Numbered from the stretch's first letter, positions 1 to 7,982 are shown. The stretch: DNA of 20,917 bases from Pseudomonadota bacterium (GCA_002704665.1 PAHB01000109.1:1-20917), one strand, 5' to 3'. The notes: generated from the sequence alone by a model not told the origin. A program made the numbers and translations.

Positions 1-644
1 TTAACATTTTTTAATCTATTCAAAATTTTTGCTTTATTTGCTAGAAATGTTGGCGTGCAGATATTTGGTGGAAGGTTTCCTAGATCTCGAGCTAAATTTA
101 CTCCGTCTCCTATAGCTTTCCCACGGAGGACAGACTCTTTAATTTCTATCTTTTCGCTATTTTTTATCAAATAATTAATTCGTTTCAAAGTATCTTTTTT
201 TGCTTGTGATTTTTTCGTCTGAGTATATTTATAGGTCTTTTCTACAAAAATTTTTGTAATAGTTTGTAAAGTCCAGTCTATTTCAAACTTGTCATTCTTG
301 AAATCTTCAGATATCAATGTTGCTTCAGTTTTATTAAAGTTTTTTAGCGTTTGAAATATTGCGTCAACAACTTTGGTATATGTTCCCCTTGTTATTTTAT
401 TCTTGTCTCCCACGCCAACAAATAAGACTCCATCACACCAGTTTTCTATTGATTTGTGGACAAATAATGTGCTCCCAGTTTTTCCTGAAAAATTAGATTC
501 TTGAATCGTATCTTTTATAAAGTTTTTAGTTATTTTATTTAAGAGTATAGACGAGGTGGTTAACTTGAGATCTGTATGCAATGGCAAAATAATGCATCCT
601 CTCGCCATTTTTTCAAGCTCACCTGATTTTATGCTAAAGTCCAC
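1..644 (-). CDS. pepA: Leucyl aminopeptidase (cytosol aminopeptidase), N-terminal part, cut by the window edge
   Basis: This is an M17 family metallo-aminopeptidase that removes N-terminal residues, notably leucine, from peptides in the cytoplasm. Only the first 214 codons are present; the frame stays open to base 1. The protein starts MDFSIKSG, the usual PepA beginning. Near the truncation, at about residues 185-200, it carries the segment DLGNLPPNICTP, which marks the hinge into the catalytic domain of the family. The two-metal catalytic centre lies beyond the left edge and cannot be checked. The start is GTG at 644; no ATG upstream fits, and the family begins at this point. In some gammaproteobacteria PepA also binds DNA, which cannot be judged here. 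It is divergent from lptF, a pairing common in proteobacteria. Confidence 0.92.
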   Translation of the reverse strand, partial: MDFSIKSGELEKMARGCIILPLHTDLKLTTSSILLNKITKNFIKDTIQESNFSGKTGSTLFVHKSIENWCDGVLFVGVGDKNKITRGTYTKVVDAIFQTLKNFNKTEATLISEDFKNDKFEIDWTLQTITKIFVEKTYKYTQTKKSQAKKDTLKRINYLIKNSEKIEIKESVLRGKAIGDGVNLARDLGNLPPNICTPTFLANKAKILNRLKNV

Positions 645-712
645 TGTGAATCTCCACTTTGTTATCCCAGACTAATTATGTATTCTATGACAACAAAAAG
701 TCAAAGATAGAA

Positions 713-1801
713 ATGCTTTTTCGTACATCCTTAATTCGTGAGTATGCAGAAGCAGGAATTGCTACGTTTCTTGTCCTTTTCGGTATTACCTTGACTACCC
801 AATTTATAAGATTTCTTGGCTACGCGGCTAAGGGACGTATAGCTACAGATGCAGTATTTACATTTCTCGGGTTCGCTACACTTAAATATTTTCCTGTGAT
901 CATGTTGGTTACAATATTTATATCAATTTTGCTGGTTCTTACACGAAGTTTTCGAGATCATGAAATGTTCGTTTGGTTCACGTCTGGCCAATCTTTGGGT
1001 AGGTGGATTAGCCCTACGCTACTATATTCAGCGCCCATGATTCTACTAGTCGGTTTTATGAGTCTATTTTTATCGCCTTGGGCTACCGGGAAGACTGAGG
1101 AGTTTAAAAGACAGTTGGAGAGCCGGGATGAGGTGTCAGCCATCTCTCCCGGGGTTTTTAAAGAATCTCGTTCGGGTGATAGAGTGTTTTTTGTGGATAA
1201 ATTGGCGATGGATTTAACTATAGTCCAAAACATTTTTATGTATTCCCGGGAGAATGGCCAAACTGGAGTTACTGTTGCAAAACGTGGTTATCAAGAGCTG
1301 ACCTCTCCCGAGCAACATTATTTAGTGCTTGAGAAAGGCCGACGTTACTTAGGGCCGCCGGGTACAGCAGCATTTAAGATTGTTGAGTTTGACGAGTATG
1401 GGGCAAAAATCGAATCTAAAAAAATAGAACAATATGTGCCTGGTGTAAAAGCTCGGTCGACCCTTTCCCTTCTAGAAAACAAAGATTCAGCTTCAAAAGC
1501 CGAATTAATATGGCGGGTTGGTTTTCCTATTAGTGCCATACTCCTTGCAGTTCTTGCTATACCGCTCTCTTTTGTGAATCCTCGAGCGGGGCGTTCTGTA
1601 AACCTACTAGCGGCAATTCTCGTTTACTTAGTTTACAGTAATGTCTTGAATATGATGCAGGCATGGATAGCTAAGGGTTTAGTTGCACCACTTTTTGGGC
1701 TTTTCTCTATTCATGGATTCATGATATTTATGATCGTATTGCTTTTCTATACGCGCTCGCCTGTCATCAGAAGGCAATTAATCAACGTGATAAAGAAATG
1801 A
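713..1801 (+). CDS. lptF: LPS export ABC transporter permease LptF
   Basis: LptF is one of two inner-membrane permease subunits of the LptB2FG transporter, which extracts lipopolysaccharide from the inner membrane and passes it to LptC and the periplasmic bridge. The 362-residue protein has the expected layout: hydrophobic segments near residues 15-40, 55-80 and 100-120, a soluble periplasmic domain at about 120-270 (beta-jellyroll in the family), then three more hydrophobic segments. The stretch LVLTRSFRDHEMFVWFTSG is typical of betaproteobacterial LptF. I chose ATG 713 because the family begins MxFRxSLxRE; a TTG at 659 in the same frame would add 18 unlikely residues. The stop overlaps the lptG start in ATGA, suggesting translational coupling. 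Loss of LptF is normally lethal where LPS is essential. Confidence 0.93.
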   Translation: MLFRTSLIREYAEAGIATFLVLFGITLTTQFIRFLGYAAKGRIATDAVFTFLGFATLKYFPVIMLVTIFISILLVLTRSFRDHEMFVWFTSGQSLGRWISPTLLYSAPMILLVGFMSLFLSPWATGKTEEFKRQLESRDEVSAISPGVFKESRSGDRVFFVDKLAMDLTIVQNIFMYSRENGQTGVTVAKRGYQELTSPEQHYLVLEKGRRYLGPPGTAAFKIVEFDEYGAKIESKKIEQYVPGVKARSTLSLLENKDSASKAELIWRVGFPISAILLAVLAIPLSFVNPRAGRSVNLLAAILVYLVYSNVLNMMQAWIAKGLVAPLFGLFSIHGFMIFMIVLLFYTRSPVIRRQLINVIKK

Positions 1802-2874
1802 AAACACTTAGGAGTTACATTGGCCGGGAAATATATGTAGCAACCGGACTGGTATTTTTAGCTCTATTATCGTTATTCGCTTTTTTTGATTTTATTCATG
1901 AATTAGGGGATTTAGACAAGGGCCAATATCAAATCGGCACAGCTCTCATTTATGTTTTTTTTAGCCTTCCGGGTCGAGCTTATGAAATTTTGCCAGTGGC
2001 GGTTTTGATAGGGGCATTATTTTCACTATCTAATTTTGTGTCAACTTCAGAGTACGCCGTTATGAGAGCCTCGGGTCTTTCGATGAGGCGAACAGTATAT
2101 GCACTGGCTCAAATAGGGGTGATGTTATCGATACTGACTTTTTTATTTGGGGAATTTATTGCTCCGGTTGGAGACCGGGCCGCTCAGAGACTCAGGTTAA
2201 AAGCAACGACTAGTAACGTAATAGCACAAAACTTTAGATCGGGCTTGTGGGTTAAAGATGATAATAAATTTGTAAACGTAGCTCGAGTAATGCCCGAGAC
2301 CGTGATGCACAATATTAAAATTTACGAATTTGACGCAGACTATAGATTACTTTCCATTAGCCTAGTCGAGCGAGGAGAATATCAGAGTGCAAATATTTGG
2401 TTATTGAAGCAAATAACTCGAACCACATTCGATAATGATGTTGCCAAAGTAAAAAACATATCGGAGGTTAGGTGGAAATCGGTTCTTAGTCCCTCAATAC
2501 TCAATATGTTGATGGTAGTTCCGGAGCAAATGTCCGTGCTAGATTTATACTCTTTTATCGATCATTTAAAGGAAAACCGTCAGGATGCCTCACGTTACGA
2601 AATCGCACTCTGGCAAAAGATAGTATATCCTTTTGCCGTGTTAGTGATGATTATCATTGCACTCCCTTTCGCTAATTTTGGAGGGAGGCAAGTAGGAGTT
2701 GGAGCCAAGATATTCCTTGGAATAATGTTAGGTTTGCTTTTTCATTTATCAAATCGACTTTTTGGTCATATAGGCTTGCTGAACGCTTGGTCACCATTTT
2801 TAAGTGCAATTTTTCCCACTTTCTTGTTTCTTGGAGGAGCAATATTTATGCTGAAAAAAGAAGAGGAACGCTAA
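1798..2874 (+). CDS. lptG: LPS export ABC transporter permease LptG
   Basis: LptG is the second permease of LptB2FG and works as a heterodimer with LptF in LPS export. The 358-residue protein has the LptF/LptG fold: N-terminal membrane segments at about residues 12-35, 55-80 and 100-120, a periplasmic domain at about 120-265, and three C-terminal membrane segments. EYAVMRASGLSMRR in the first half is the cytoplasmic coupling-helix region that contacts the LptB ATPase in this family. The ATG start overlaps the lptF stop by four bases, so the two are almost certainly one transcript. The genes for LptB and LptA/C are not in the window. The gene ends 29 bases before the convergent RDD gene; I see no clear terminator in between. 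Confidence 0.93.
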   Translation: MKTLRSYIGREIYVATGLVFLALLSLFAFFDFIHELGDLDKGQYQIGTALIYVFFSLPGRAYEILPVAVLIGALFSLSNFVSTSEYAVMRASGLSMRRTVYALAQIGVMLSILTFLFGEFIAPVGDRAAQRLRLKATTSNVIAQNFRSGLWVKDDNKFVNVARVMPETVMHNIKIYEFDADYRLLSISLVERGEYQSANIWLLKQITRTTFDNDVAKVKNISEVRWKSVLSPSILNMLMVVPEQMSVLDLYSFIDHLKENRQDASRYEIALWQKIVYPFAVLVMIIIALPFANFGGRQVGVGAKIFLGIMLGLLFHLSNRLFGHIGLLNAWSPFLSAIFPTFLFLGGAIFMLKKEEER

Positions 2875-2903
2875 GATATTTATTGACGTTTTCTACACTA
2901 GCG

Positions 2904-3311
2904 CTAAAAACCTATCCTATTACTCTTGATTATTTGTGTGCCTAGAATTCTGTCATGCGCTGAGCGACGGTCTGCATCGAAAAGAATCCATATTATACTG
3001 ATGCAAGATAGTGTCAGGGGGACGGATATTAAATATCGCAATATTGCTTTTTTTAACGATAAATGTTTTCCATTGATATTTACTATTCTAATATTCCAAG
3101 CTTTCATGGCGAGGGTTTGTCCCGATTTGGTCCAGCAAAATACGAAATAGATTCCGCAAATCATAAAAAGGTAAAGCTGAAAAAAAATAGTGGGTAAAGT
3201 AGTGAAAATCTGAAGAATTATCGCCACATAGGGATAACTTGCAATGAGGCATATGGCTAAAATTAAAATGACTTCGTAAAAAAAGGATCCAAAAAATCTA
3301 AAAAAACTCAA
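2904..3311 (-). CDS. RDD family small membrane protein
   Basis: This is a member of the RDD family of small integral membrane proteins; most have no assigned function, and some have been linked to ion transport. About 135 residues hold three hydrophobic segments, roughly residues 12-30, 35-60 and 105-125. The family signatures are visible: FFYE near the N-terminus, WTKSGQTLAMKAWNIRIV after the second membrane segment, and FDADRRSAHDRILGTQ near the C-terminus. I placed the start at TTG 3311, because a GAAGGA ribosome binding site lies nine bases upstream and the family normally begins about here. An in-frame ATG at 3365 would add 18 residues but has no visible ribosome binding site. It is convergent with lptG and divergent from yqgE, so it is probably transcribed alone. 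Confidence 0.82.
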   Translation of the reverse strand: MSFFRFFGSFFYEVILILAICLIASYPYVAIILQIFTTLPTIFFQLYLFMICGIYFVFCWTKSGQTLAMKAWNIRIVNINGKHLSLKKAILRYLISVPLTLSCISIIWILFDADRRSAHDRILGTQIIKSNRIGF

Positions 3312-3320
3312 TTGAAAATT

Positions 3321-3326
3321 TCCTTC
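3321..3326 (-). promoter_or_regulatory. Ribosome binding site deciding the RDD gene start
   Basis: The minus strand reads GAAGGA, followed after nine bases by TTG at 3311. No comparable site precedes the in-frame ATG at 3365, which is why the shorter, TTG-initiated protein is preferred. Confidence 0.5.
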
Positions 3327-3396
3327 TACATTCAAATTCTCATAAAAAAACACTAATATTACCATTGTAGGTGTCTAGGTTGCTTCCCATTGTAAA

Positions 3397-3425
3397 TTGT
3401 GAAAGTGTTTTTTAGGAGATATTTA
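3397..3425 (+). promoter_or_regulatory. Candidate weak sigma-70 promoter for the yqgE-ruvX-pyr-xth run
   Basis: TTGTGA and TATTTA are separated by 17 bases in the region upstream of yqgE. The matches to consensus are only partial (4 of 6 and 3 of 6), and AT-rich DNA gives such matches by chance. The position is right for the long plus-strand gene run, which has no other intergenic gap large enough for an obvious promoter. Confidence 0.25.
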
Positions 3426-3449
3426 GTTTAGAATATCAATACATAAAAT

Positions 3450-4031
3450 ATGACCTCAACCAATTTGACAAATCACTTTTTGCTAGCCCTGCCGTGTTTG
3501 GAAGGGTCGTGTTTTGAGGGTTCCCTTACTTACATATGTGAGCACTCGGTAACTACAGGTGCTGTCGGGATCGTAATAAATAAGCCACTCCAAGCGCCTT
3601 TAGTTTCCTTGTTAGAAAATGTTGATGTGGACGCGAAAAATTCCGATATTAGTTCTCTTCCCGTATATTTTGGAGGTCCTGTACAAGCAGATCAGGGATT
3701 CGTATTACATAGACCGCTAGGCAGTTGGAATTCCACCTCTGCCGTGACAGCTGATATTGGTTTGACAACCTCTAAAGATATATTAACAGCGCTTGGGACA
3801 AATGGTATTGCTGATCAATCCTTGCTCCGTGATTTTATAGTTTCGGTAGGCTATGCTGGATGGTCGCCGGGTCAACTAGAGGAAGAAATAGTTCAGAATT
3901 CTTGGCTTAGTGTCAAAGCAGATCCCAAGATAATATTTGATACTTCTTATGAAAAAAGATTTAAAGCGGCAATGGATTCCGTTGGTATATCAATGCTTGA
4001 TTTGGCGAGTGGGGTTTACGGGCATGCCTAA
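3450..4031 (+). CDS. yqgE: UPF0301 / AlgH-like protein YqgE
   Basis: This is a YqgE/AlgH family protein, 193 residues, with the family landmarks in order: NHFLLALP at the N-terminus, GAVGIVINKP near residues 37-47, VYFGGPVQADQGFVLHR near 70-87, and GYAGWSPGQLEEEI near 132-146. It has no signal peptide or membrane segment and is probably cytoplasmic. The biochemical function of the family is not settled; AlgH was first named for an effect on alginate production in Pseudomonas. It is the first gene of a tight plus-strand run, directly upstream of ruvX, a pairing seen widely in proteobacteria. The ATG at 3450 lacks a strong ribosome binding site; the nearest purine-rich stretch, AGGAG, is more than 30 bases upstream. 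Confidence 0.92.
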   Translation: MTSTNLTNHFLLALPCLEGSCFEGSLTYICEHSVTTGAVGIVINKPLQAPLVSLLENVDVDAKNSDISSLPVYFGGPVQADQGFVLHRPLGSWNSTSAVTADIGLTTSKDILTALGTNGIADQSLLRDFIVSVGYAGWSPGQLEEEIVQNSWLSVKADPKIIFDTSYEKRFKAAMDSVGISMLDLASGVYGHA

Positions 4032-4064
4032 CATCTTAGTTATGTTTTAGTGTGGTTTGGTACT

Positions 4065-4481
4065 GTGTCATCAGTATTAGCTTTAGATTACGGGAGAAAG
4101 AGAGTTGGGGTGGCAGTAGGTGATTTGCAACTCAAGATAGCGCATCCGTTGAGTACTGTACGCTACAACAGTTGGGAAGATTTAATAAAACAGTTGGAAC
4201 AATTGATTGAGGAATGGAGGCCAGATAGGTTAGTGGTTGGAATACCTGTAAGGCAAGATGATTCGGAACACGAGCTTGCCAAGGAAATTCGTAATTTTAG
4301 TAAAAATCTCGGTGATTTATTTGCTATGCCTGTAGTATTACTAGATGAAAGTTATACGTCTGTTGAGTCAGAAAATTTTTTAGCAACTATGGGCGTAAAA
4401 GGGAGAGATCAAAAAGTTTATGTTGACTCCATAGCTGCTGCAACCATCCTAGGGGACTTTTTTAAGAAAAATGAATTCTAA
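4065..4481 (+). CDS. ruvX: Putative pre-16S rRNA nuclease RuvX (YqgF family)
   Basis: YqgF/RuvX proteins have an RNase H-like fold. In Escherichia coli YqgF is needed for maturation of the 5' end of 16S rRNA; a Holliday-junction resolvase role was proposed earlier. Visible motifs are LALDYGRKRVGVAVGD at the N-terminus with the first catalytic Asp, LVVGIPVRQDDSEHE in the middle, LLDESYTSVES with the Glu typical of the second site, and DSIAAATILGDFF with the final catalytic Asp. I chose the GTG at 4065 because family members have only a few residues before the first strand; a GTG at 4050 would add five residues. Neither has a clear ribosome binding site. The 3' end overlaps pyrR by 11 bases. 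Confidence 0.9.
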   Translation: MSSVLALDYGRKRVGVAVGDLQLKIAHPLSTVRYNSWEDLIKQLEQLIEEWRPDRLVVGIPVRQDDSEHELAKEIRNFSKNLGDLFAMPVVLLDESYTSVESENFLATMGVKGRDQKVYVDSIAAATILGDFFKKNEF

Positions 4482-4998
4482 ATTGCCAGATGCGGAAGTA
4501 TTAATTAGTCAGTTAGCAAAAGAAATGAAGCCTTATGTTTCAGCTAATACTGGGCTTATTGGTATTCATACTGGCGGTGTGTGGGTTGCTAGTCGTATCC
4601 ACAAAATTCTGGGAATTAGTTTGCCACTGGGGGAGATAGATGTTTCGTTTTACCGAGATGATTACTCAAAAAGAGGGCTAAACCATACGGTTCGGCCTTC
4701 GAGTATCAGTTTCGATGTTGAAAACAAAGAAATAATTTTGATAGACGATGTGTTAAATTCTGGTAGGACAGCAAGGGCGGCTATCAATGAGGTATTTGAT
4801 CATGGAAGACCTAATAGGGTATTGCTAGGAATACTACTAGATCGCGGTGAGAGACAACTCCCTATTCGGGCTAACTTTACCGCAAAAAATATATCTGTTG
4901 AGAAGCACAAAAAGATTAGTTTAGAGCAAAAAAATGACGGATTATTAACCTTTAGCATTCGAACAGAAAATGAGAAAAATGAACCCACAGCTAGATAG
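4471..4998 (+). CDS. pyrR: PyrR: pyrimidine operon regulator / uracil phosphoribosyltransferase family
   Basis: PyrR is a type I phosphoribosyltransferase fold protein. In Bacillus it binds leader RNA of pyr genes and also makes UMP from uracil and PRPP. This copy has 175 residues. The PRPP-binding loop is present as IILIDDVLNSGRTARAA near residues 90-106, with the two Asp and the GRT. GEIDVSFYRDDYSKRG and LLDRGERQLPIRANFTAKNI, both characteristic of PyrR rather than other phosphoribosyltransferases, flank it. In proteobacteria PyrR next to pyrB is common, but its regulatory mode is less clear. I see no Bacillus-type antiterminator/terminator leader before pyrB, since the two genes overlap. 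It overlaps ruvX by 11 bases and pyrB by about 20, so expression is probably coupled. Confidence 0.92.
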   Translation: MNSKLPDAEVLISQLAKEMKPYVSANTGLIGIHTGGVWVASRIHKILGISLPLGEIDVSFYRDDYSKRGLNHTVRPSSISFDVENKEIILIDDVLNSGRTARAAINEVFDHGRPNRVLLGILLDRGERQLPIRANFTAKNISVEKHKKISLEQKNDGLLTFSIRTENEKNEPTAR

Positions 4999-5929
4999 AC
5001 ATGGACATTTGCACCATTTTTTGACGACAGAATATTTACCCAAAGATATTTTGCTGCATATATTAAATGTGGCGGAGTCTTTTTTACCAGTCAACAAAAG
5101 AGAGGTGAAAAAAGTTCCCCTTTTGCGAGGGAAAACAGTGTTTAATCTTTTCTTTGAAGCAAGCACCCGTACGCGTACTACTTTCGAGATCGCTGCTAAA
5201 AGGTTATCGGCCGATGTCATTAATGTCAACATTAGCACATCTGCCCAAGTAAAGGGGGAGAGCCTTTTGGATACTGTATCGAATCTTTCCGCTATGCATG
5301 CGGATATGTTTGTTGTACGACATGCTGAAAGTGGAGCCCCGTTTCTGATTGCAAAACATGCAGCACCACACATTCATGTAATTAATGCGGGAGATGGCTC
5401 ACACGCACATCCGACTCAGGCTCTTCTTGACATGTACACAATTCGACATTTCAAAAAGAAATTTGAGGGATTACAAGTAGCGATCGTTGGCGATGTAAAA
5501 AACTCTAGAGTCGCCAGATCGCAAATTCATGCACTAAATATTCTTGGGGTTAATGAGATCCGTGTTATTGCACCTAAGACATTATTACCAATCGCGGTTG
5601 AGAAGCTAGGTGTATCTGTTTACCACGATATGGAGCAAGGTTTGAAAGATGCCGACGTTGTGATAATGCTACGATTGCAAAAAGAAAGGATGAAAGGAAT
5701 TTACTTGCCCAGTTCACAAGAGTTTTACAATACTTACGGTCTTACTCCGAGCAAATTGTCAGCTGCAAAATCTGACGTAATTGTGATGCATCCTGGGCCA
5801 ATAAATAGGGGGGTTGAGATTGATTCGTTTGTTGCGGATGGAAACTCTTCTGTGATTTTACCGCAGGTTACTTTTGGAATAGCAGTTAGAATGGCAGTCA
5901 TGTCTATATTGACAGGACAATCTAAATGA
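4979..5929 (+). CDS. pyrB: Aspartate carbamoyltransferase catalytic subunit
   Basis: PyrB joins carbamoyl phosphate and aspartate to give carbamoyl-aspartate, the committed step of UMP synthesis, in the cytoplasm. The carbamoyl-phosphate-binding motif STRTRTTFE is at residues 62-70; HPTQALLDMYTI follows in the middle, and VIMLRLQKER and MHPGPINRGVEI mark the aspartate domain. Counting from ATG 4979 the protein has 316 residues, normal for the family. An in-frame ATG at 4970 would add three residues; the second is preferred because the family opens with NPQL close to the start. The start lies inside the end of pyrR and the stop overlaps the next start in ATGA. No pyrI regulatory subunit is nearby. 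The partner is instead the inactive dihydroorotase-like protein encoded next, as in Pseudomonas-type ATCase. Confidence 0.95.
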   Translation: MNPQLDRHGHLHHFLTTEYLPKDILLHILNVAESFLPVNKREVKKVPLLRGKTVFNLFFEASTRTRTTFEIAAKRLSADVINVNISTSAQVKGESLLDTVSNLSAMHADMFVVRHAESGAPFLIAKHAAPHIHVINAGDGSHAHPTQALLDMYTIRHFKKKFEGLQVAIVGDVKNSRVARSQIHALNILGVNEIRVIAPKTLLPIAVEKLGVSVYHDMEQGLKDADVVIMLRLQKERMKGIYLPSSQEFYNTYGLTPSKLSAAKSDVIVMHPGPINRGVEIDSFVADGNSSVILPQVTFGIAVRMAVMSILTGQSK

Positions 5930-7218
5930 AAATACAAGTTAAGGGTGGCAGGGTCTTAGACCCCGCCAGCGGGACCGACAGTATTCAAGATGTTTTTGTT
6001 TCCGATGGATCAATTATTGGATTTGCAAATTCTCCGGATGGTTTCATTGCCGATAGGCTAATTGACGCTTCTGGTTTGATAGTTTGCCCGGGTTTGGTTG
6101 ATGTTTCGGTTCGTTTGGGGGAACCCGGTAAAGAGTATACGGCTACTTTAGAGAAAGAACTTAATGCAGCTGTGGCATCAGGCGTCACAACAATGGCTTG
6201 CCCGCCGGATACTACGCCCTGCTTAGATGAGCCCGGCCTTGTAAAAATGCTCCGTAATCGGGCAACTGCACTTGACGCTGCCAAGATTCTTCCTTTGGGA
6301 GCTTTGACGAAGTCGCTTCAAGGACGAAATCTCGCCGAGATGGTTGAGTTAAGCAGGGCCGGGTGTGTTGCATTTTCCCAGGGAGATGGGATTCTACCGG
6401 AACCGGCTGTCTTGCGAAAAGCTATGGAGTATGCCAGTACTTTCGGTTTTAGTGTGTGGCTACGTCCCCAAGAGAATTCGCTTGGAAGTATGGGTGTGGC
6501 GCACGAAGGAGAGGTTTCTAGCAGACTAGGGTTGACCGGCGTGCCGGTGTTGGCTGAAACAGTGGCGGTGTCGGTTATTTTGATGTTGGCTAAGGAAACG
6601 GAAGCCAACGTACATCTTTGTAGGTTATCTAGCGCTGCAGCAGTTAATTTGGTAAGAAATGCCAAAAAAGAATCGGTCAAAGTTACGGCAGATATTTCAG
6701 TTAATAATTTACATTTGTCCGAAGTAGACATTGGATTTTTTGATACTAACTACCGTGTGACCCCTCCATTGAGAGGTGTCAGAGATAGGGCGGGTTTGCG
6801 AGACGGACTGGTTGATGATTCTGTGGATCTTATATGTTCTAACCACGTTCCGGTAACTTATGATGATAAAAATCTACCTTTTGCGGAAGCTGTACCTGGA
6901 TCTAGTAGTGTGGAGTTACTGTTGCCAATGGTGTTAAGATGGGCTGAGCAAGAAAAAATTCCTTTGATAAAAGCTTTACAGAAAATCACTTCAAATCCTA
7001 GACGGGTTCTGGGTTTGCCTGATCAAAAAATAGAAATTGGAGAAAAAACAGATTTATGTATTTTTGATCCTGATCTTCCTTGGGTGGTTGATCAGACAAG
7101 CATCCTTAGTGATGGTAAAAACACACCCTTTATTAATTCGGAAGTAGTTGGGCGCAATATTTATACGATAATCGATGGGAAGATCTTATTCGAGGACTCT
7201 AATCGAGCTGAAAGATGA
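5926..7218 (+). CDS. pyrC': PyrC': dihydroorotase-like non-catalytic partner of aspartate transcarbamoylase
   Basis: The protein has the dihydroorotase fold and a normal length of 430 residues, but every zinc ligand I can place is changed. The HxH after PGLVD is S61-V-R63 (DVSVRL); the His of the HAED-type motif is R180; the HxxH motif is H230-L-C-R233; and the SDHAP motif carrying the catalytic Asp is SNHVP, with N306. It therefore should not cyclise carbamoyl-aspartate. Pseudomonas species encode such an inactive PyrC' directly after pyrB, where it is required to assemble the dodecameric ATCase. The same role is inferred here from the sequence and the four-base overlap with pyrB. Automatic annotation would probably call this a working dihydroorotase. 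A functional pyrC should exist elsewhere in the genome. Confidence 0.88.
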   Translation: MKIQVKGGRVLDPASGTDSIQDVFVSDGSIIGFANSPDGFIADRLIDASGLIVCPGLVDVSVRLGEPGKEYTATLEKELNAAVASGVTTMACPPDTTPCLDEPGLVKMLRNRATALDAAKILPLGALTKSLQGRNLAEMVELSRAGCVAFSQGDGILPEPAVLRKAMEYASTFGFSVWLRPQENSLGSMGVAHEGEVSSRLGLTGVPVLAETVAVSVILMLAKETEANVHLCRLSSAAAVNLVRNAKKESVKVTADISVNNLHLSEVDIGFFDTNYRVTPPLRGVRDRAGLRDGLVDDSVDLICSNHVPVTYDDKNLPFAEAVPGSSSVELLLPMVLRWAEQEKIPLIKALQKITSNPRRVLGLPDQKIEIGEKTDLCIFDPDLPWVVDQTSILSDGKNTPFINSEVVGRNIYTIIDGKILFEDSNRAER

Positions 7219-7982
7219 AAATAGCGACTTGGAATGTAAATTCTATCAGGGTTCGTTTGACCCATTTGCTAGATTGGATCGAGCACGAAGGCCCGGATCT
7301 AGTATCAGTTCAGGAAACAAAAGTGGCGGATGAATCATTTCCCAAATTAAATTTTACTGAGCTTGGCTATTCGGCACTATATTCGGGACAAAAATCGTAT
7401 AACGGAGTTGCAATTTTTTTTAAAAATGACATTGTAGTTGAGGAATTAGAGCCCCCTATTTTTCCTGATAATCAGAAAAGGTTTATAGCAGTCAATATGT
7501 CAGGAGTGGATTTTGTTAATGTTTACGTTCCTAATGGTAGTAGCGTTGGTTCGACTAAATATCAATATAAGTTAGATTGGCTTCAAGTATTGATTGATTG
7601 GTTAAAACAACGTTTAAAAAAAAATAATAAGATAGTTTTGATGGGGGACTTCAATATCGCACCTGCTGATATTGATGTTCACGATGTGGAGCGTTGGAAA
7701 GACAAAATACTGTGTAGTGAGGGCGAAAGAAATATTTTCGAGCAGTTTAAAAAAATAGGATTTTGCGATGTTTACCGTTATCTACACCCTTGCGATCGAA
7801 ATTTTACTTGGTGGGATTACAGGTTGAATGGTTTTGCTCGGAATTGGGGCTTGCGAATTGATCATATTTTAACTTCGTCAGTTATGACTCCGGTCGTGAC
7901 AAAAATCGGGATTAACAAAAGTTTGAGAGAGTTAGATCGGCCATCAGACCACGCATTAGTTTGGGCTGATTTAATTACCTAG
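7215..7982 (+). CDS. xth: Exodeoxyribonuclease III (AP endonuclease)
   Basis: This is an ExoIII family enzyme that cuts DNA 5' of abasic sites and removes 3' blocking groups in base excision repair; it also has 3'-5' exonuclease activity. The 255-residue protein keeps the active-site set: N7 in TWNVNSIR, E34 in QETK, D145 and N147 in MGDFNIAP, D216 in RIDHIL, and the D245-H246 pair in RPSDHALVW. The ATG overlaps the stop of pyrC' in ATGA, which is odd for a DNA repair gene and suggests it is translated from the pyrimidine transcript. It is convergent with ntrC, eight bases away, and no terminator hairpin is visible in that gap. I have high confidence in the family. Confidence 0.94.
   Translation: MKIATWNVNSIRVRLTHLLDWIEHEGPDLVSVQETKVADESFPKLNFTELGYSALYSGQKSYNGVAIFFKNDIVVEELEPPIFPDNQKRFIAVNMSGVDFVNVYVPNGSSVGSTKYQYKLDWLQVLIDWLKQRLKKNNKIVLMGDFNIAPADIDVHDVERWKDKILCSEGERNIFEQFKKIGFCDVYRYLHPCDRNFTWWDYRLNGFARNWGLRIDHILTSSVMTPVVTKIGINKSLRELDRPSDHALVWADLIT

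Noticed and set aside
2926..3150. Plus-strand open frame of 74 codons opposite the RDD gene
   Set aside because: The opposite strand carries a clear RDD family protein; this frame has no recognisable motif or ribosome binding site.
4945..5373. Minus-strand open frame of 142 codons opposite pyrB
   Set aside because: pyrB on the plus strand has complete catalytic motifs; the antisense frame shows no family features.
6318..6731. Minus-strand open frame of 137 codons opposite pyrC'
   Set aside because: Its Ala/Ser/Thr-rich composition is the usual mirror of a coding strand, and no start signal or domain is visible.
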